Origin: Rhizophagus irregularis
Lineage: Eukaryota > Glomeromycota > Glomeromycetes > Glomerales > Glomeraceae
NCBI RefSeq assembly: GCF_026210795.1
Contig: NC_089458.1
Location: 3,054,001-3,118,000, forward strand
Direction: 5' to 3'
Length of the DNA: 64,000 nucleotides
The position numbers and the translations under genes are program-made. The notes beneath the pieces are model-generated. The model made no database searches and was not told the origin of the DNA. It saw only the letters and a program-made list of their open reading frames with translations. Positions 23,900 to 35,089 of this stretch are shown here, piece by piece (position 1 is the stretch's first letter; each line of letters begins with the position of its first letter).

Positions 23900-24938
23900 C
23901 TCCTAAAGATGTTAGCCGTAATTGATTGGCCGATACTGTAATATTACAGCATACAGCATTACAGTTATGACACTTTTCGTAATACTGTAATTAGGCCGTA
24001 ATGCTGTAATTGGGTCGTAATGCTGTAATTAGGTCGCAATGCTATAATTAGGCTGTAATGTCGTAATTTTAATGGCATAAAAATTTAAAATAAAAGTAAT
24101 GAATTATAAAAGTAAATTACAATAGTTTATATGTTGTGTAATTTTAATTTTTAGGGGGTACATAAGACGCGTCGCATTTTTTTTTGTATTTTGTATACGC
24201 ATTCGTATAAAGAAAAAAATTATATAATGAACTAAAATCCCTAGGATGGGTAGTCGGGGGAGGGGAGGGGAGGGGAGGGGAGGGGTGGGGTGGGGTGGGT
24301 AGTCAGGGGTGGAAGGTGGGAAATATTAAGTTTTTTTCAAAAAATTTATATTAAATTAGCATAATATCTTTAATAATTAGATGATTTTATGCATAATTTA
24401 CATATAAACTTTTTTACAAAAAAAAAATTATTATTATTATTATTTTTGATATTATTTACCCCTTAAAATTGAAATTACACGGTCACATATTTCCTAAAAT
24501 CCGAAATCCGAAATCCGAAATATAATTCCGGCCGAAATTAACGTAATTTCACTTAAACATGTAATTTCAGCCGAAAATCATAATTCAGCCAAAACGGGAA
24601 TGTAGATCTTTCCTTTTTTGGCGATAGCCGTTCCACAAAAATTGATTTTAGCGGGAACGACACTGGAATTTTGTGTAACAACACTTTCCTTTTTAGGATA
24701 TTTGTTAATTTCTGCTAAAATTAAGTGCATAATTCTGGCCGAAATTACATACGTAATTTCGGAATTACGGCATTATGGATTAGTTACGGCATTAAGACCT
24801 AATTACAGTATTACGACCTAATTATGGCATTACAACCTAATTACAGCATTACAACTTTTGCTTTTTAATGTAGATAGGTTGCAACCTATTACATACGACA
24901 CTGTGTTTTAATATTACAGTTACGGCTAACATCTTTAG
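23900..24938. mobile_element. Foldback element with tandem-repeat arms
   Basis: The left arm (23930-24075) holds about five copies of a 19-bp unit near GTAATGCTGTAATTAGGTC. The right arm (24760-24855) holds about five copies of its complement. Both outer borders share CTCCTAAAGATGTTAGCCGT in inverted orientation (23901 and 24938), the left one being the tail of the LINE. Long inverted arms made of tandem units are typical of foldback-type elements. The loop is non-coding and includes a G-rich tract. No direct target duplication is visible. Confidence 0.6.
24254..24325 (+). repeat. G-rich tract, potential G-quadruplex
   Basis: Runs of four or five G separated by single A or T (GGGGGAGGGGAGGGGAGGGG then GGGGTGGGGTGGGGTGGG) in otherwise AT-rich DNA. 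The pattern meets the usual G-quadruplex rule many times over. It lies in the loop of the foldback element. Whether it forms in cells is unknown. Confidence 0.75.
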
Positions 24939-25751
24939 GAGTGACTATAGAGGGAGTTGACTGTATCTCTGAAATATTACACTAAATTACACCTAATAAA
25001 TTTCCTGATGAATCTTATATTGTCAGGTGAAATTTTGGTTATGAGAGTACTTTTTACATTAAATGTATACTTGTTCTTGGAAAAAACTCCCTCCTTTCAG
25101 TCTACATCTATAAGAAAATTTCAACAAGACCTATTATAAAATAATAGAAAAAAAAAGGATTTTAATAAATAAAACAGGGTAAAAAAAGGGTTAATATTAT
25201 ATGTATAATATTAGCAAGCATACCACTGGTCAAAATTGATGCTATCGGGTACATATCGGGTACCTATATATCAGTGACTAATCAGATACATATCGGACAT
25301 TTATTACATATCAGGTACCCGATATGTAACATATCAAATATGCCTAAAAATCAGATTCCCGATATCTAAACGATTAGTCACTGATATGTAACACTGAATC
25401 AATCTTATACATATCGGGTACCGATATGCAAAATATTTATTTATTGTATTTGTATTATATAATTCAAAGAAATATATTAAAATTATTACTAAAAAAAGTA
25501 TTTTAATATTAAAGATAATCGTTTATTCATATAAAACCCCTTATTTTCAATTTTTTTTTATTTTTTCTGATATCACGAATAACTGACGAAAATATTAAAA
25601 ATATACATATTTTATTTTAAAATTAATTGGATTGAATGTTCAAATTAATCTTACATACAACTTTATTTTAATCAATTCGTATAAATGCCAATTGATAAGA
25701 ATAACCTAATAAAAGTATTTAATCATAATATTTAATTATTTTTATGTTTTT

Positions 25752-26895
25752 TTACCCCCTTTTTTTGCTTTTTTTGTTTTTTTTATTTTTTCTTTTTTTA
25801 TTTTCATATTCATCGTTATGATATTCGTCACTTTCTTCATCTTGATCAGTATTATAATCATATGTTGGAATTTCATTTGTTGAACGATTAAATCTTTTAA
25901 GAGCCTCGTCGGTCAGACACCAATTTGGTGTATCCACTGGAGGCATACTTGTTGTTGTTTTACATCTTTGAACTCTTTTAATTTTTAGAATTTGAGGTTT
26001 TTTCCTCAGTTTTTCAACTGTCGGATCAATCCGATCATGTAATAAACGCTGAAGCTTTAATAAATAATTACTATTAATAAATAAAATAAAAAAAATAATC
26101 ATAAATATATAGTACATACTGCAGAAGAACGCCACCATGTTTTATATATATGAATTGACATTGTCTTTTCTTTAACAGCAGATTCTTCACCAATTATATC
26201 ATTTTCTTCATCAGAATCGGTTTCCTCCCACTCCTCTGAATGATAACCAGATTCCTTAAGAATTCGTACAAGCTCCTTCTCTGGGTATCTACAAATGTAT
26301 TTATCATTATTTTCTATTAAATAGTTTGCCGCTTGAGCTCTTCTTTTTTTTTTCTATAATAATAAATAATTATAAAATTAAATAAAATTAACTAAATTCC
26401 CACTTCATATTAATAAAATGGTTACTAACGTCCATAGTTCTTGAATTCTTCTTTAATCTCCTCCTATCCATTTTCACTTTGTCGTCTCCTTGCTTCTTTA
26501 TATTGCTTACACAATGGCGTGAACGCTCAACGTCCATGTAACATCTTTAAGATGTCACTATTCGAAACATTATACTTTTTGTTGACTAACTTATAAAGCG
26601 GTGGAAGTAATTTTGTAATTATATTTTCTTTTTGTTCAAGCCACGTACGATCACTATCGATCTCATATATATCCATAAATTCAGAATCTACCCAGATAAA
26701 GACTTCTTTCTATAAATAATAAATAAACGTAAATATTTGGGAAAATTCAATGACAGATAATAAAAAAATACTTACTTTAATTGTTCGATACATATTTTGA
26801 TTCAAATGAATAGCATTGTCTGACAAGGACGAAGATGAATAGGTAGAAGATGATGAGGAAGATGAGGAGGTAGATTCTTGATCACTATCCATCAT
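25752..26895 (-). pseudogene. CACTA accessory protein gene, divergent from the transposase
   Basis: Four exons can be read leftwards: 26895-26776, 26709-26430, 26353-26120 and 26054-25752, each bordered by GT-AG. The protein starts MMDSDQES with a Ser-rich tract, has an acidic middle (EEWEETDSDEEND), a TWWRSSALQRLLHDRID segment, a PNWCLTDEAL block and a Lys/Arg-rich tail. Exon 2 holds two in-frame stops (TGA at 26527-26529, TAG at 26464-26466), and the ten-A run at the start of exon 3 is one base out of frame. I recall similar proteins beside Tnp2 genes in mycorrhizal fungi; a second, end-binding CACTA protein would fit. Function is inferred from position only. It is separated from the transposase by a 500-bp divergent promoter region. 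Confidence 0.6.
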
Positions 26896-27396
26896 TGCCT
26901 ACTTTGATTGCTTTGATTGAGAAGAGGAATTTGTGAAAAAAGATTTGTGAGCAAATTTATAGATTTCGAAGTTGTTGAGATTTGATTACGCGAATGAGTA
27001 ATGCAAGATACGCGAATGAGTGACGCGAGATATGCGAATGAGTGACGCGAGATACGCGAACTTGATTTTGAAGAACTGCATGCGAATCTGATCTAAAAGA
27101 ATAATTAAACGTTTATTTTATCTTACCAAAAACGCGAAACTGATTTTGAAATAGGAATTAAACGCGAAACTAATCTTAATCTTAAGGAAAAATTGAACGT
27201 GTATCTGATCCTAAAAGAAAGGTTGAACACGAAATTGAAGAATTGAACGCGAACTTGTTCCTGATCCTAAAAAAGTGATTAAAGAACCTGATTTTGGAAA
27301 AATTGAATTGATAATTTTTTTGAAAATTTTTTAATAAGCGTACTTCATTTAAGTAATTGTAACCTTAACTTTCTTAGCTATTTCATAAAATACAAA

Positions 27397-30300
27397 ATGA
27401 ATAATAAAAAAAGTAAAATTGAAACCTTTAACTCAGTGTCTGATTTAGTAAAACACAAAAAAAGTAAAATTGAAACCTCTACCTCTGTTTCTGATTTAGT
27501 AAAACCCAGGAAAAGTAAAATTGAAACTTCTGCCTCCATGTCTGATTTAATAAAATCCAAAAAAACTAAAATTGAAATCTCTACCTCTGTATCCGATTTA
27601 ATAAAATCTAAAACGGCCAATTCAATAAAATTAAAAAAACCAAAAATGGCCGATTTAATAAAACCCAGAAAAAAGTATTTGTATCCATGCCATTGTATTC
27701 GTTGTGATGGCGCAGAGGTTGATTTTCGCACTCAAGAAAATCATACAAATGATGAAAGTTTGTGGAACTCAGAGGATACTAGGAAAAATCAGGAAGATAC
27801 TATTACAGCGAGAAAACAAAAAAGATTAATCATTATTCAAGATGTAAACCTTACAAAAAAGCGAAAAAGGGCATCAAGTTCTAATCTCGATTCTTTCCAA
27901 CATAATAGTGGCTTTAATCCTTTCAATGAAGATACTGATTCATTCCAACCAAATAATAATGAAAACATACATACATTATTTTCATCATCACCATTATTGC
28001 CAAATCCTTCTTATTTTCATGTTCCAGTACCTGATGAAAATAAGGATAACGATGAATATATATATTACAATGAAGAAGAAGAAAATGATGATAATGAGGA
28101 TGACGGTGATGAGGATGACGGTGATGAGGATGATGGCGATGAGAATAATGGTGCTGAAAATAATGGTGGTGAAAATGAAGGCGATTATAATGAAGAAGAA
28201 GATGATGATGATGATGGAGATGATGAGGAGGAGGAGGAGGATATAGAAGAATTTTTTTCATCTCCTGAAATTGGTAATGATGAAGTATTTGTGATGGAAA
28301 GTTTAAATGATTCTATAGAAACCGAAATTATTCTATGGGTATTCAAATTTCAACAAAGATTTAGACTTCCAGATATAGCACTTGAAGTATTAATAAAATT
28401 CTTACATATTGTACTTACTCGTTTAGATAAATCACAATTTAAAAATTTTCCAGCATCCTTATATCTTGCAAAAAAAATGTTAAATATCTTTCAACCAAAA
28501 ATGCAGTTAGCTGTATGCAACAATTGTCATAAATTGTATAATGTTAGAAATATTGTTGAATACAAAGAAGAAGGAAAAGCTGCTATTGCAAATTGCCTAC
28601 ATGAAGAATTCCAGATAATCCAGTACCTAGTCGTCGTAATAAATGCAACAATCCACTTTCTATTCTTAAAAAAAGAAAGGGTGAAATAATTGCTGTACCT
28701 CGTATGATTTACCCTAAACCAAGTATTCGTCAGCAATTAAGTATGTTATACCAACGACCTGGGTTTGAAGATATGCTGGAATTATCAGGAATTCAAAGAG
28801 GAGGGGTTAATACCTATTCAGATATTTATGATGGTAAGGTATGGAAAACTTTCCCATTTAATGGTGATACCTTCTTTACACAAGAAACTGCGACAACACA
28901 CCTGGGCCTTCTCTTTAATCTTGATTGGTTTCAACCTTTCACCTATACTCAACACAGTGCTGGTGCTATTTACGCGTCTATCTGTAATCTTCCGAGAACA
29001 GAAAGGAATAAACCCGAAAATATTATTTACTTAGGTTTTTTGCCAGGACTGAAAGAAGTAGGGTTGGAACGTATTAACCATTATTTAGCCCCTATTGTGG
29101 ATGAGCTTTTAGAACTCTGGAAGGGCTGGAGAGTTCCAAAGACCTACCAATATACTGAAGGTTTAGACATAAAAGTTGCATTAATTATTGGATCATCAGA
29201 TACACCAGCAACACGAAAGTTATTTGGGCATGGCTCAGCAGTAATGAAATGTCATAGGTGTGAAAAGCATAGTACTTATAGTGAAGTTTATAAAAAAACT
29301 CATTATGGAGGAATGCAAGAATATGATAAATGGGTAACAAATCCAAATCCTTAATTCATGCGGCAATATGCTCGTGAATGGTTGCAATGCAATTCAAAGT
29401 CCTCCAGGGATACACATTTTAAAGAACATGGTGTAAGGTGGAGCGAGTTGCTTCGCTTACCATATATAGATCCCATAAGATTTGCCGTGGTGGATCCAAT
29501 GCATTGTCTTTTTCTAGGTATAGCAAAATGGATAATCAAATCCATTTTCATTAATCAAAATAAGTTAAGCATGGAGCAACTTCGAATTGCACAAAAGAGA
29601 ATGGATTATATTGAATTACCTTCTGATATCGGTAGAATCCCCCCAAAGATTGCAATTGGAAATGAAGGTTTTTCAAATTTAACTGCTGATCAATGGAAAA
29701 CCTTTATTATGATTTATTCCACGCCTATACTATGGGACATGCTAGATAATAATGATAGAAAGATCTTAGGACATTTTGTTCGAGCATGTAATCTTTTAGT
29801 AGCAAGATTTATTACAGAAGATGATCTGAGAGAAGCGCAAGAGAGGTTGAAGGACATGGCTCACCTTATAGAAAGAACATATGGGCCGGAATTTATAACA
29901 AGCAACATACACCTTGCACTTCATATTCCCAACTGTTGCCGTGACTATGGTTCCATATATAGTTTTTGGCTTTTTCCATATAAGAGACTTAATGGATATA
30001 TTGGTAAGATGTTTGTTGTTATGTTAATATTTTTTAAAAATAAAGAATACAAATAAATCTATTATTATTATCCAGGATCATACCCTAATAGTAATCGACA
30101 AATAGAGCCTGAACTTATGCGAATCGTTCTTAAGAATACTTTAATAGATTATCATTTATCTTATAAATGGTCATCTGGTCTTCTAAAAGAATCTCTTAGT
30201 CTTATTATGCCAAAACAAGCTGTGGGTAGTTTGGCATTTACGGCAGAAAAGGATGAGTTACAACACTTTTTGTCTATGAGACATAATACATCTACGTTTT

Positions 30301-30893
30301 CCAAAATATATGGTACTGAGAGATTACCGGGTCAAATGCTTAATCCTTCGTGTTTCAAAGTTATTATACCTTTAGAATTGCGTAGATTTCTATGTGAATG
30401 GTATTCTATATTATATGAAAAAGAACAAAATGAAATATTAGGATTTATGGACCTGGTAATTGATCAACACGCAAGATTACAAATTGGTGCTGAAATATTT
30501 GGATCTATGATTTCGGGTCATCAAGAAAAAAATGTAACTATTCTTGCAAAATGGAAAGCGTCTAATGATGATTCAGTTGATATATACCCAGGAGATGTTC
30601 AATATTATTTTGAACATACACTTAGATTACCTGAAGGACCAAGAAAACATCTTCTAGCATATGTTAAGTGATATAAAAGTGCACCTTCCTCTGATATCCG
30701 GTTTAAACATAGATTCATAGAACCAGAGATATCAAATACCAAACTATGGCAAGCTGAATACTTTCAGGAAGGTTGTGATTCAATAATAGCTGTTCATAGA
30801 ATACTATGTAGAGCTACAAAATTCAAAAGTGTGTGCGTAGGAAAAAGGAAATATTTGTCAATAATACCATTAAATAGAAAATTTAATTTATAG
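27397..30893 (+). pseudogene. Tnp2-type CACTA transposase, lesioned
   Basis: The product would cut and join the CACTA ends. The N-terminus has about five 18-20 residue repeats (KSKIETSTSVSDLVKPR type, 27397-27660), then a CHCIRCDG finger-like motif, an acidic D/E-rich stretch (28070-28255) and CNNCHKLY. The core follows: YDGKVWKTF, THLGLLFNLDWFQPF, GAIYASICNLPR, KCHRCEKHS, VDPMHCLFLGIAK and LHIPNCCRDYG, typical of fungal Tnp2 proteins. A 72-bp intron (30004-30075) joins NGYIG to SYPNSNRQIEP. Lesions: a one-base loss near 28608, an in-frame TAA at 29352-29354, and a TGA at 30669-30671 where TGG would keep the frame. Past that stop the frame runs to TAG at 30891. Lies centrally in the element, divergent from the accessory gene. 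Confidence 0.85.
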
Positions 30894-31745
30894 ATTTCTT
30901 TAAAAATTAACATTTCATTGTATTACATTCGATAATAAAGGTAATACGGTCATACAGAATACAATAATAAAATTTCCTTTTATAATAATTAAAATTGATC
31001 ATCACACCAAAATCATAAATTGCTAAATTTGTTAAGTGACAATATTAAATTTTGCTCGTAGACAAAGTCAAAATTAACCTTATATAGAATAAAGATCTAC
31101 CGATGATTAATTCGCGATTAATATTTAATTATGCAAACGCAAATTTTTACAATTACTTTACAATTAAAATTGATTGTATGCAAATCATGTACGAAATACA
31201 TTAACATTATTAAATAACAATCATTGGTATCATACCGCACCAATAATCGGTCGGTGTCGGTCATAATTGTATTTGTAAAAAAATAAAATTTAAATAAAGA
31301 CTGATTTAATAAATTTATAAATTTTTTTCTCGTGACGTTCACTCAACTTGCAAGGAGAATATTTAATTTATTTACGCTGGATATATTATAGTTCTTAAAA
31401 TTGTTTTCTGTATAATGAATTTAATGATATAATACTTGTATCATTTAATTGTGTAATACCTGTATCAATCAAACATATCAATTTAATTGATTACTTTAAA
31501 ACTGATTTTTTTAAGAGTATACAAAATTATTTCTCTGATTCGTAATACAGAAATAATAGAAATAATCACAATTAAGATCAAATTATATTATGATTATGCG
31601 CAGAAAAGTGGTATATTTTTTTACATAAATAAGGCAATTATCGAATTTTTTTTATTTATCTTTTTAACCCAATTTTTCATCATAATAAATCAATCTTTTT
31701 AACCCAATTTTTTATCACAATAAATCAATTTTTTATTTATAATAA
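30894..31745. other. AT-rich spacer inside the CACTA element
   Basis: No gene recognised between the transposase and the Myb/SANT-like gene. A near-duplicate pair of segments, TCTTTTTAACCCAATTTTTY-CATNATAATAAATCAAT, occurs at 31660-31735. Confidence 0.5.
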
Positions 31746-32711
31746 ATGGCCAACCTTAATATTTTAAACGTTAACATAAATAACGTACTTTCCAACTGGC
31801 CGTTCGATACCACCAGGGCATTAATTAGGTAAATTTGTATAACTGATAAATCTTACAATAAAAAAAAATGGAAAGTTAAAATGGTAACTTTATTTATACT
31901 AATTAGATACCGGCGCTTGTAACATAATGTTTTCGAGGATCGTTCGATCCGAGATCATTCAATAATATGGGCAAGAATAGCTAGGAGAATAAGCAACAAT
32001 TATAACTTTATTGTCACCCAAAATCAATGCCGCAATAAATGGAGGGCATTGAAGAGTGGTGAATCTTTTACCATTTGTAATTAATTTGTGAATATTAGGG
32101 GATGGCCAGAAATGACATCATTTCCTAAGGGGGGGAGGGGGTTAAGACCATGATGATGTTACACACCTTCCATTTTTAGACACTTGTAATTAATATAATT
32201 CTAGCCAGAATTATGTTTTAATTTTACATTTCCTTAAAATAAATGATGACATAGGGAGGGGGGGGTCAAAAATCCTAAAATTTAAATTACGTCATTTCTG
32301 GCCATCCCCTTAGTAAATACTTTATTAATATATTTAATTAATAATAGGTTTCGAAAATTTGACTAGGATTAATAATAGTTTGTATATTTGAGGTTAACGT
32401 TAAATTTCTTAACCAATTCACATAAAACCAATTTTATTTATTTTAGGGAATCCTGATGGTCACCCGATCCACTCTCCCAACAATTACGATATTCGCTTTT
32501 TTAATGAATTAAGCGATGAATTCTGGCTGCAAACTAGTAATTGATTCGATCTTAATTATGATACTTTGTATATATTACTGATTCATTAAATTTATATTTA
32601 CATTTTTTTCTTTTTATTTTAGACAGGTTACGCAGGGCGTACCTGCAGCAGAGAGTGGATCGACGGACCTATAGGTATAGGGAACGACGCCGGCGTCATT
32701 CCCAAAGCCGT

Positions 32712-32742
<31 letters not shown>

Positions 32743-32807
32743 GCGATCGGAGGAGGAGAAGAAGAAATAGAAGAAGAAGAAATAGAAGAAGAAGAAATAG
32801 GAATTAA
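31746..32807 (+). pseudogene. Myb/SANT-like (trihelix) gene with RS-rich tail, one in-frame stop
   Basis: Four exons splice cleanly: 31746-31828, 31907-32076, 32447-32536 and 32633-32807, with GT-AG introns of 78, 370 and 96 bp. The protein starts MANLNILNVNINNV. It then shows a Myb/SANT-like DNA-binding segment (WARIARRISNNYNFI, QCRNKWRALKSG), then NPDGHPIHSPNNYD and FFNELSDEFWLQ, and ends in an R/S/N-rich tail (SRSSSSNSSS then RRRRRRNRRRR). A single TAA at 31920-31922 breaks exon 2 shortly before FEDRSIRDHS. Intron 2 contains a 212-bp MITE. It lies inside the CACTA element, downstream of and on the same strand as the transposase. It may be cargo, a captured host gene, or an end-binding accessory. 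I recall the same architecture as a repeated family in Rhizophagus. Confidence 0.7.
32098..32309. mobile_element. 212-bp MITE with GGGGATGGCC ends and TTA duplication
   Basis: The ends GGGGATGGCCAGAAATGACA and the complement of ACGTCATTTCTGGCCATCCC are inverted, flanked by TTA on both sides (32095-32097, 32310-32312). A 3-bp TTA duplication points to a PIF/Harbinger (Tourist)-like MITE. It lies wholly within intron 2 of the Myb/SANT-like gene. A second, opposite-orientation copy is at 42758-42946. Confidence 0.85.
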
Positions 32808-32906
32808 GGTAAATACTAATTAATCATGAATTTATAATTAGATGGATATATATCACTAATGCGTAAAACTATAATCTTATTCCATGAATTTTGCGAAAAA
32901 TAGACC

Positions 32907-33145
32907 CTCCCTTCCTTTCGTTTTCCCTTCCCTTCCTTTCCCCTTCCCCTTCTCCTTCACTTTCGTTTCCCCTTTACCTTTCGTTCTCCCCTTTCCCTTC
33001 CCCTTCCCCTTCCCCTTCCCCTTTCGTTTTCCCCTTTACCTTTCGTTCTCCCCCTTCCCTTTCCCCTTCCCTTCCCTTTCGTTTTCCCCTTCTCCTTCCC
33101 TTACCTTTTGTTTCCCCTTTCCCTTCCCCTTCTTCTTCCCTCCTG
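32907..33145 (+). repeat. Polypyrimidine tract (CCCTTT/CCCTTCC repeats)
   Basis: About 240 bp composed almost entirely of C and T on the plus strand, in CCCCTTTCCCTTCC-like units with occasional CGTT. Such strand-asymmetric tracts can form triplex structures. It starts about 100 bp after the stop of the Myb/SANT-like gene. The open frames through it (PFPFPF) are compositional artefacts. Confidence 0.85.
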
Positions 33146-33149
33146 AAAT

Positions 33150-34035
33150 CGTCATTTTTAATCTTTTATTTTAGTTTATTATTTTTATTATATTTTTTAT
33201 TATAATAATAAACAATATTCTTATATCAAATTTTCTTATTTTTTAATATAATATTGTTAATTGGTTTTTGATTTTTGAACTTATAAAAAACAACTGATAA
33301 ACATAAAAGCTATGCGGGTAAACAAAAATGATAATCCTTAATCTTCATTATTATGCCATCTAGAATCTATATAATTAAAACATTTAGTCTGTATAAATAA
33401 ATTATAATTGCGACCATCGCCCGTGATCTATTATAAGCTTATTAATCAATTAATACCCGATGCAAAGCAGCGGCTAAATTTATTCATATTGGATATTGGA
33501 TGTATATCACGTATGATTATTCAATCAGATTATTTTGAAATATAAATTTATCAACGTAATTTTATTTATGTCACGTCGATGTTGTTTAAGATAATAAAAA
33601 AATTAATTCTGTAATATTTAAAAATATTAAAAATGATATAAAATTATATACATAAATAAAAAAAATTCTCAATAATCTGGCATTAATAAGTTCGTCCAAT
33701 AAATAATTACATCAATAATATTATAAATCAACTTAATTCTCCAATAACAGATAATCATCATTGTTATTATTATATTAACCAATTAGGATCATTATGATTA
33801 CATGCATGTGATATCTAAAAATAGATAAAATCGTGTGATTGTTTTTTTGTTTATTTTCAATTCTTTTCTTATTAAAACTTACAAAAATGTACCATTCAAA
33901 AGAAAAGAATAAAAGAAAGGAAATAATATGCCCACCTACCCACATACAAAAAAGAGAAAAGCCGATTTAAAATAAATAGTGGAGCTGTTAAGCAAGGTAT
34001 GAAAATAGGATATACACGTATTTTTCATATTTTTC
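33150..34035. other. AT-rich spacer inside the CACTA element
   Basis: No protein-like frame, tandem array or inverted repeat recognised. Confidence 0.5.
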
Positions 34036-34069
34036 TTTACAATATGTTGTGGTTTGAGTCTTTCTTTGT

Positions 34070-34240
34070 GGTATAAGTGTGAATATATTTTTCAACGGCC
34101 ATGTATCTATTGCTTGTTAAATATATTTGCAATTTCTTAGTCTTTCTTTGTTAGACTGTGGTATTACAATATGAAGTGTGAATATATTTTTCAACGGCCA
34201 TGTATCTATTGCTTGTTAAATATATTTGCAATTTCTTTTG
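34070..34240. repeat. Two-copy tandem repeat (about 99-bp unit)
   Basis: The segment AAGTGTGAATATATTTTTCA through CGGCCATGTATCTATTGCTT and GTTAAATATATTTGCAATTT occurs twice without change, starting near 34076 and 34175, linked by a TCTTTCTTTG-containing spacer that also precedes the first copy. Confidence 0.8.
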
Positions 34241-35089
34241 TAATATTTGCTTTAGCCTGGAGGAAAATGTTATGAAATAGGGCTGGATATTTTATGACAT
34301 TTTCTGCCTTCCAATTACTTTGTCGGGGTAGCCTGACAATTTGTCGTTGTCCGTCAGTTGTAGCAACCAGCATTTTTTTACAATATTATGATTTTAAGAA
34401 ACAAAACTTTTTCAAAAATTTAATAAAGAAAGAACTAACTTAAAAATATTATTTTATTATTCTTTACAAAACGCTGGCGCTGGAGTTATTTTTTCTCTCA
34501 CTTATCAAATCTCAACATGTCCAAAGACTAATCATGTAGTACGCTGTGGTCTGGAACACCCGAGGTTTTTGACTACCTAGGGATGAAGTTGTAGGGTACT
34601 CCTGCCCGATAGGCTAGGCACTATTTGATAAATGTACGATATCTATCCGATATTTTACTATAATATATCGAGTATCTGATAAATCTATGATATGTGACTG
34701 ATATTTGACTACCCGATGTAAACGGTCGAATATCAAGCACGAAAAGATGATAAAATTCAACCACCAAATGTAATTATTAAATATTAAGAACGAACAAATT
34801 AATCGTGGATTGGCGTAGATGGATAAATAATTAGCCGAAAAGGATAAACATTTAGGAAGAGTAATGATCTACATGATGTAATATTTATTGAATGATTGAC
34901 AAGGAACCAATAGGATAAATAGAGTCAATCAATTGCGGCTTAGCAATCTTTAACAATAAGAACGATAAGAAAGAATAATTATAAGCCACAAAAGATAGAT
35001 TATAAGCAAAACACATAAAGCGAATTAAAAGAACATATAAAATAATGTCAGAAAGATTAAAGAACACAAAATAATGTAAAAGATAATAT

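Larger units (their letters stand above)
18640..23925 (+). pseudogene. LINE ORF2 (endonuclease, reverse transcriptase, RNase H) remnant
   Basis: This is the polyprotein that nicks target DNA and reverse-transcribes the element RNA. Order of domains: an apurinic-type endonuclease (QINVNGLCSPVRQ near 18720, VVILGDFNAD near 19143, LDYIWSS near 19316, DHRVL near 19407). Then a reverse transcriptase (NNKASGPSKISYEML near 20350, DISKAFDSIDL near 21015, GIDQGEIISPLLW near 21180, and FMDDSTL near 21358 as the catalytic F-x-D-D box). Then RNase H (YVDGSFLPL near 23114, ATDCAQLI near 23318, AHADDSLNNHVDDLAK near 23475) and a CPQC finger at the end. Stops and frame changes are frequent (for example 19195, 19813, 20323, 20599, 22262, 23173), and MITEs interrupt at 20623 and 21419. 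RNase H presence suggests an I/Tad-like clade. The end after the CPQC motif is lost at the foldback element. Confidence 0.85.
14508..24963. mobile_element. Composite bracketed by perfect 26-bp inverted repeats with TA duplications
   Basis: The left end from 14508 reads CAGTCAACTCCCTCTATAGT then CACTCC. The right end (24938-24963) is its exact complement, and TA flanks both sides (14506-14507, 24964-24965). That is the signature of Tc1/mariner-pogo type elements. Inside are a satellite array, a LINE with its own nested MITEs, and a foldback element. TATAGTCAC motifs recur near 14550-14640 and 15395-15425. Either the LINE and foldback inserted into one pogo-like element, or the two ends belong to separate elements; the exact TIR and TA match favour the first. 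Confidence 0.55.

Noticed and set aside
27923-28261. Open frame antisense to the acidic region (His/Pro-rich)
   Set aside because: Mirror image of the D/E-rich codon repeats in the Tnp2 gene; composition explains it fully.
32884-33205. Two overlapping P/F/S-rich open frames
   Set aside because: Produced by the CCCTTT polypyrimidine tract; no start context or conserved content.
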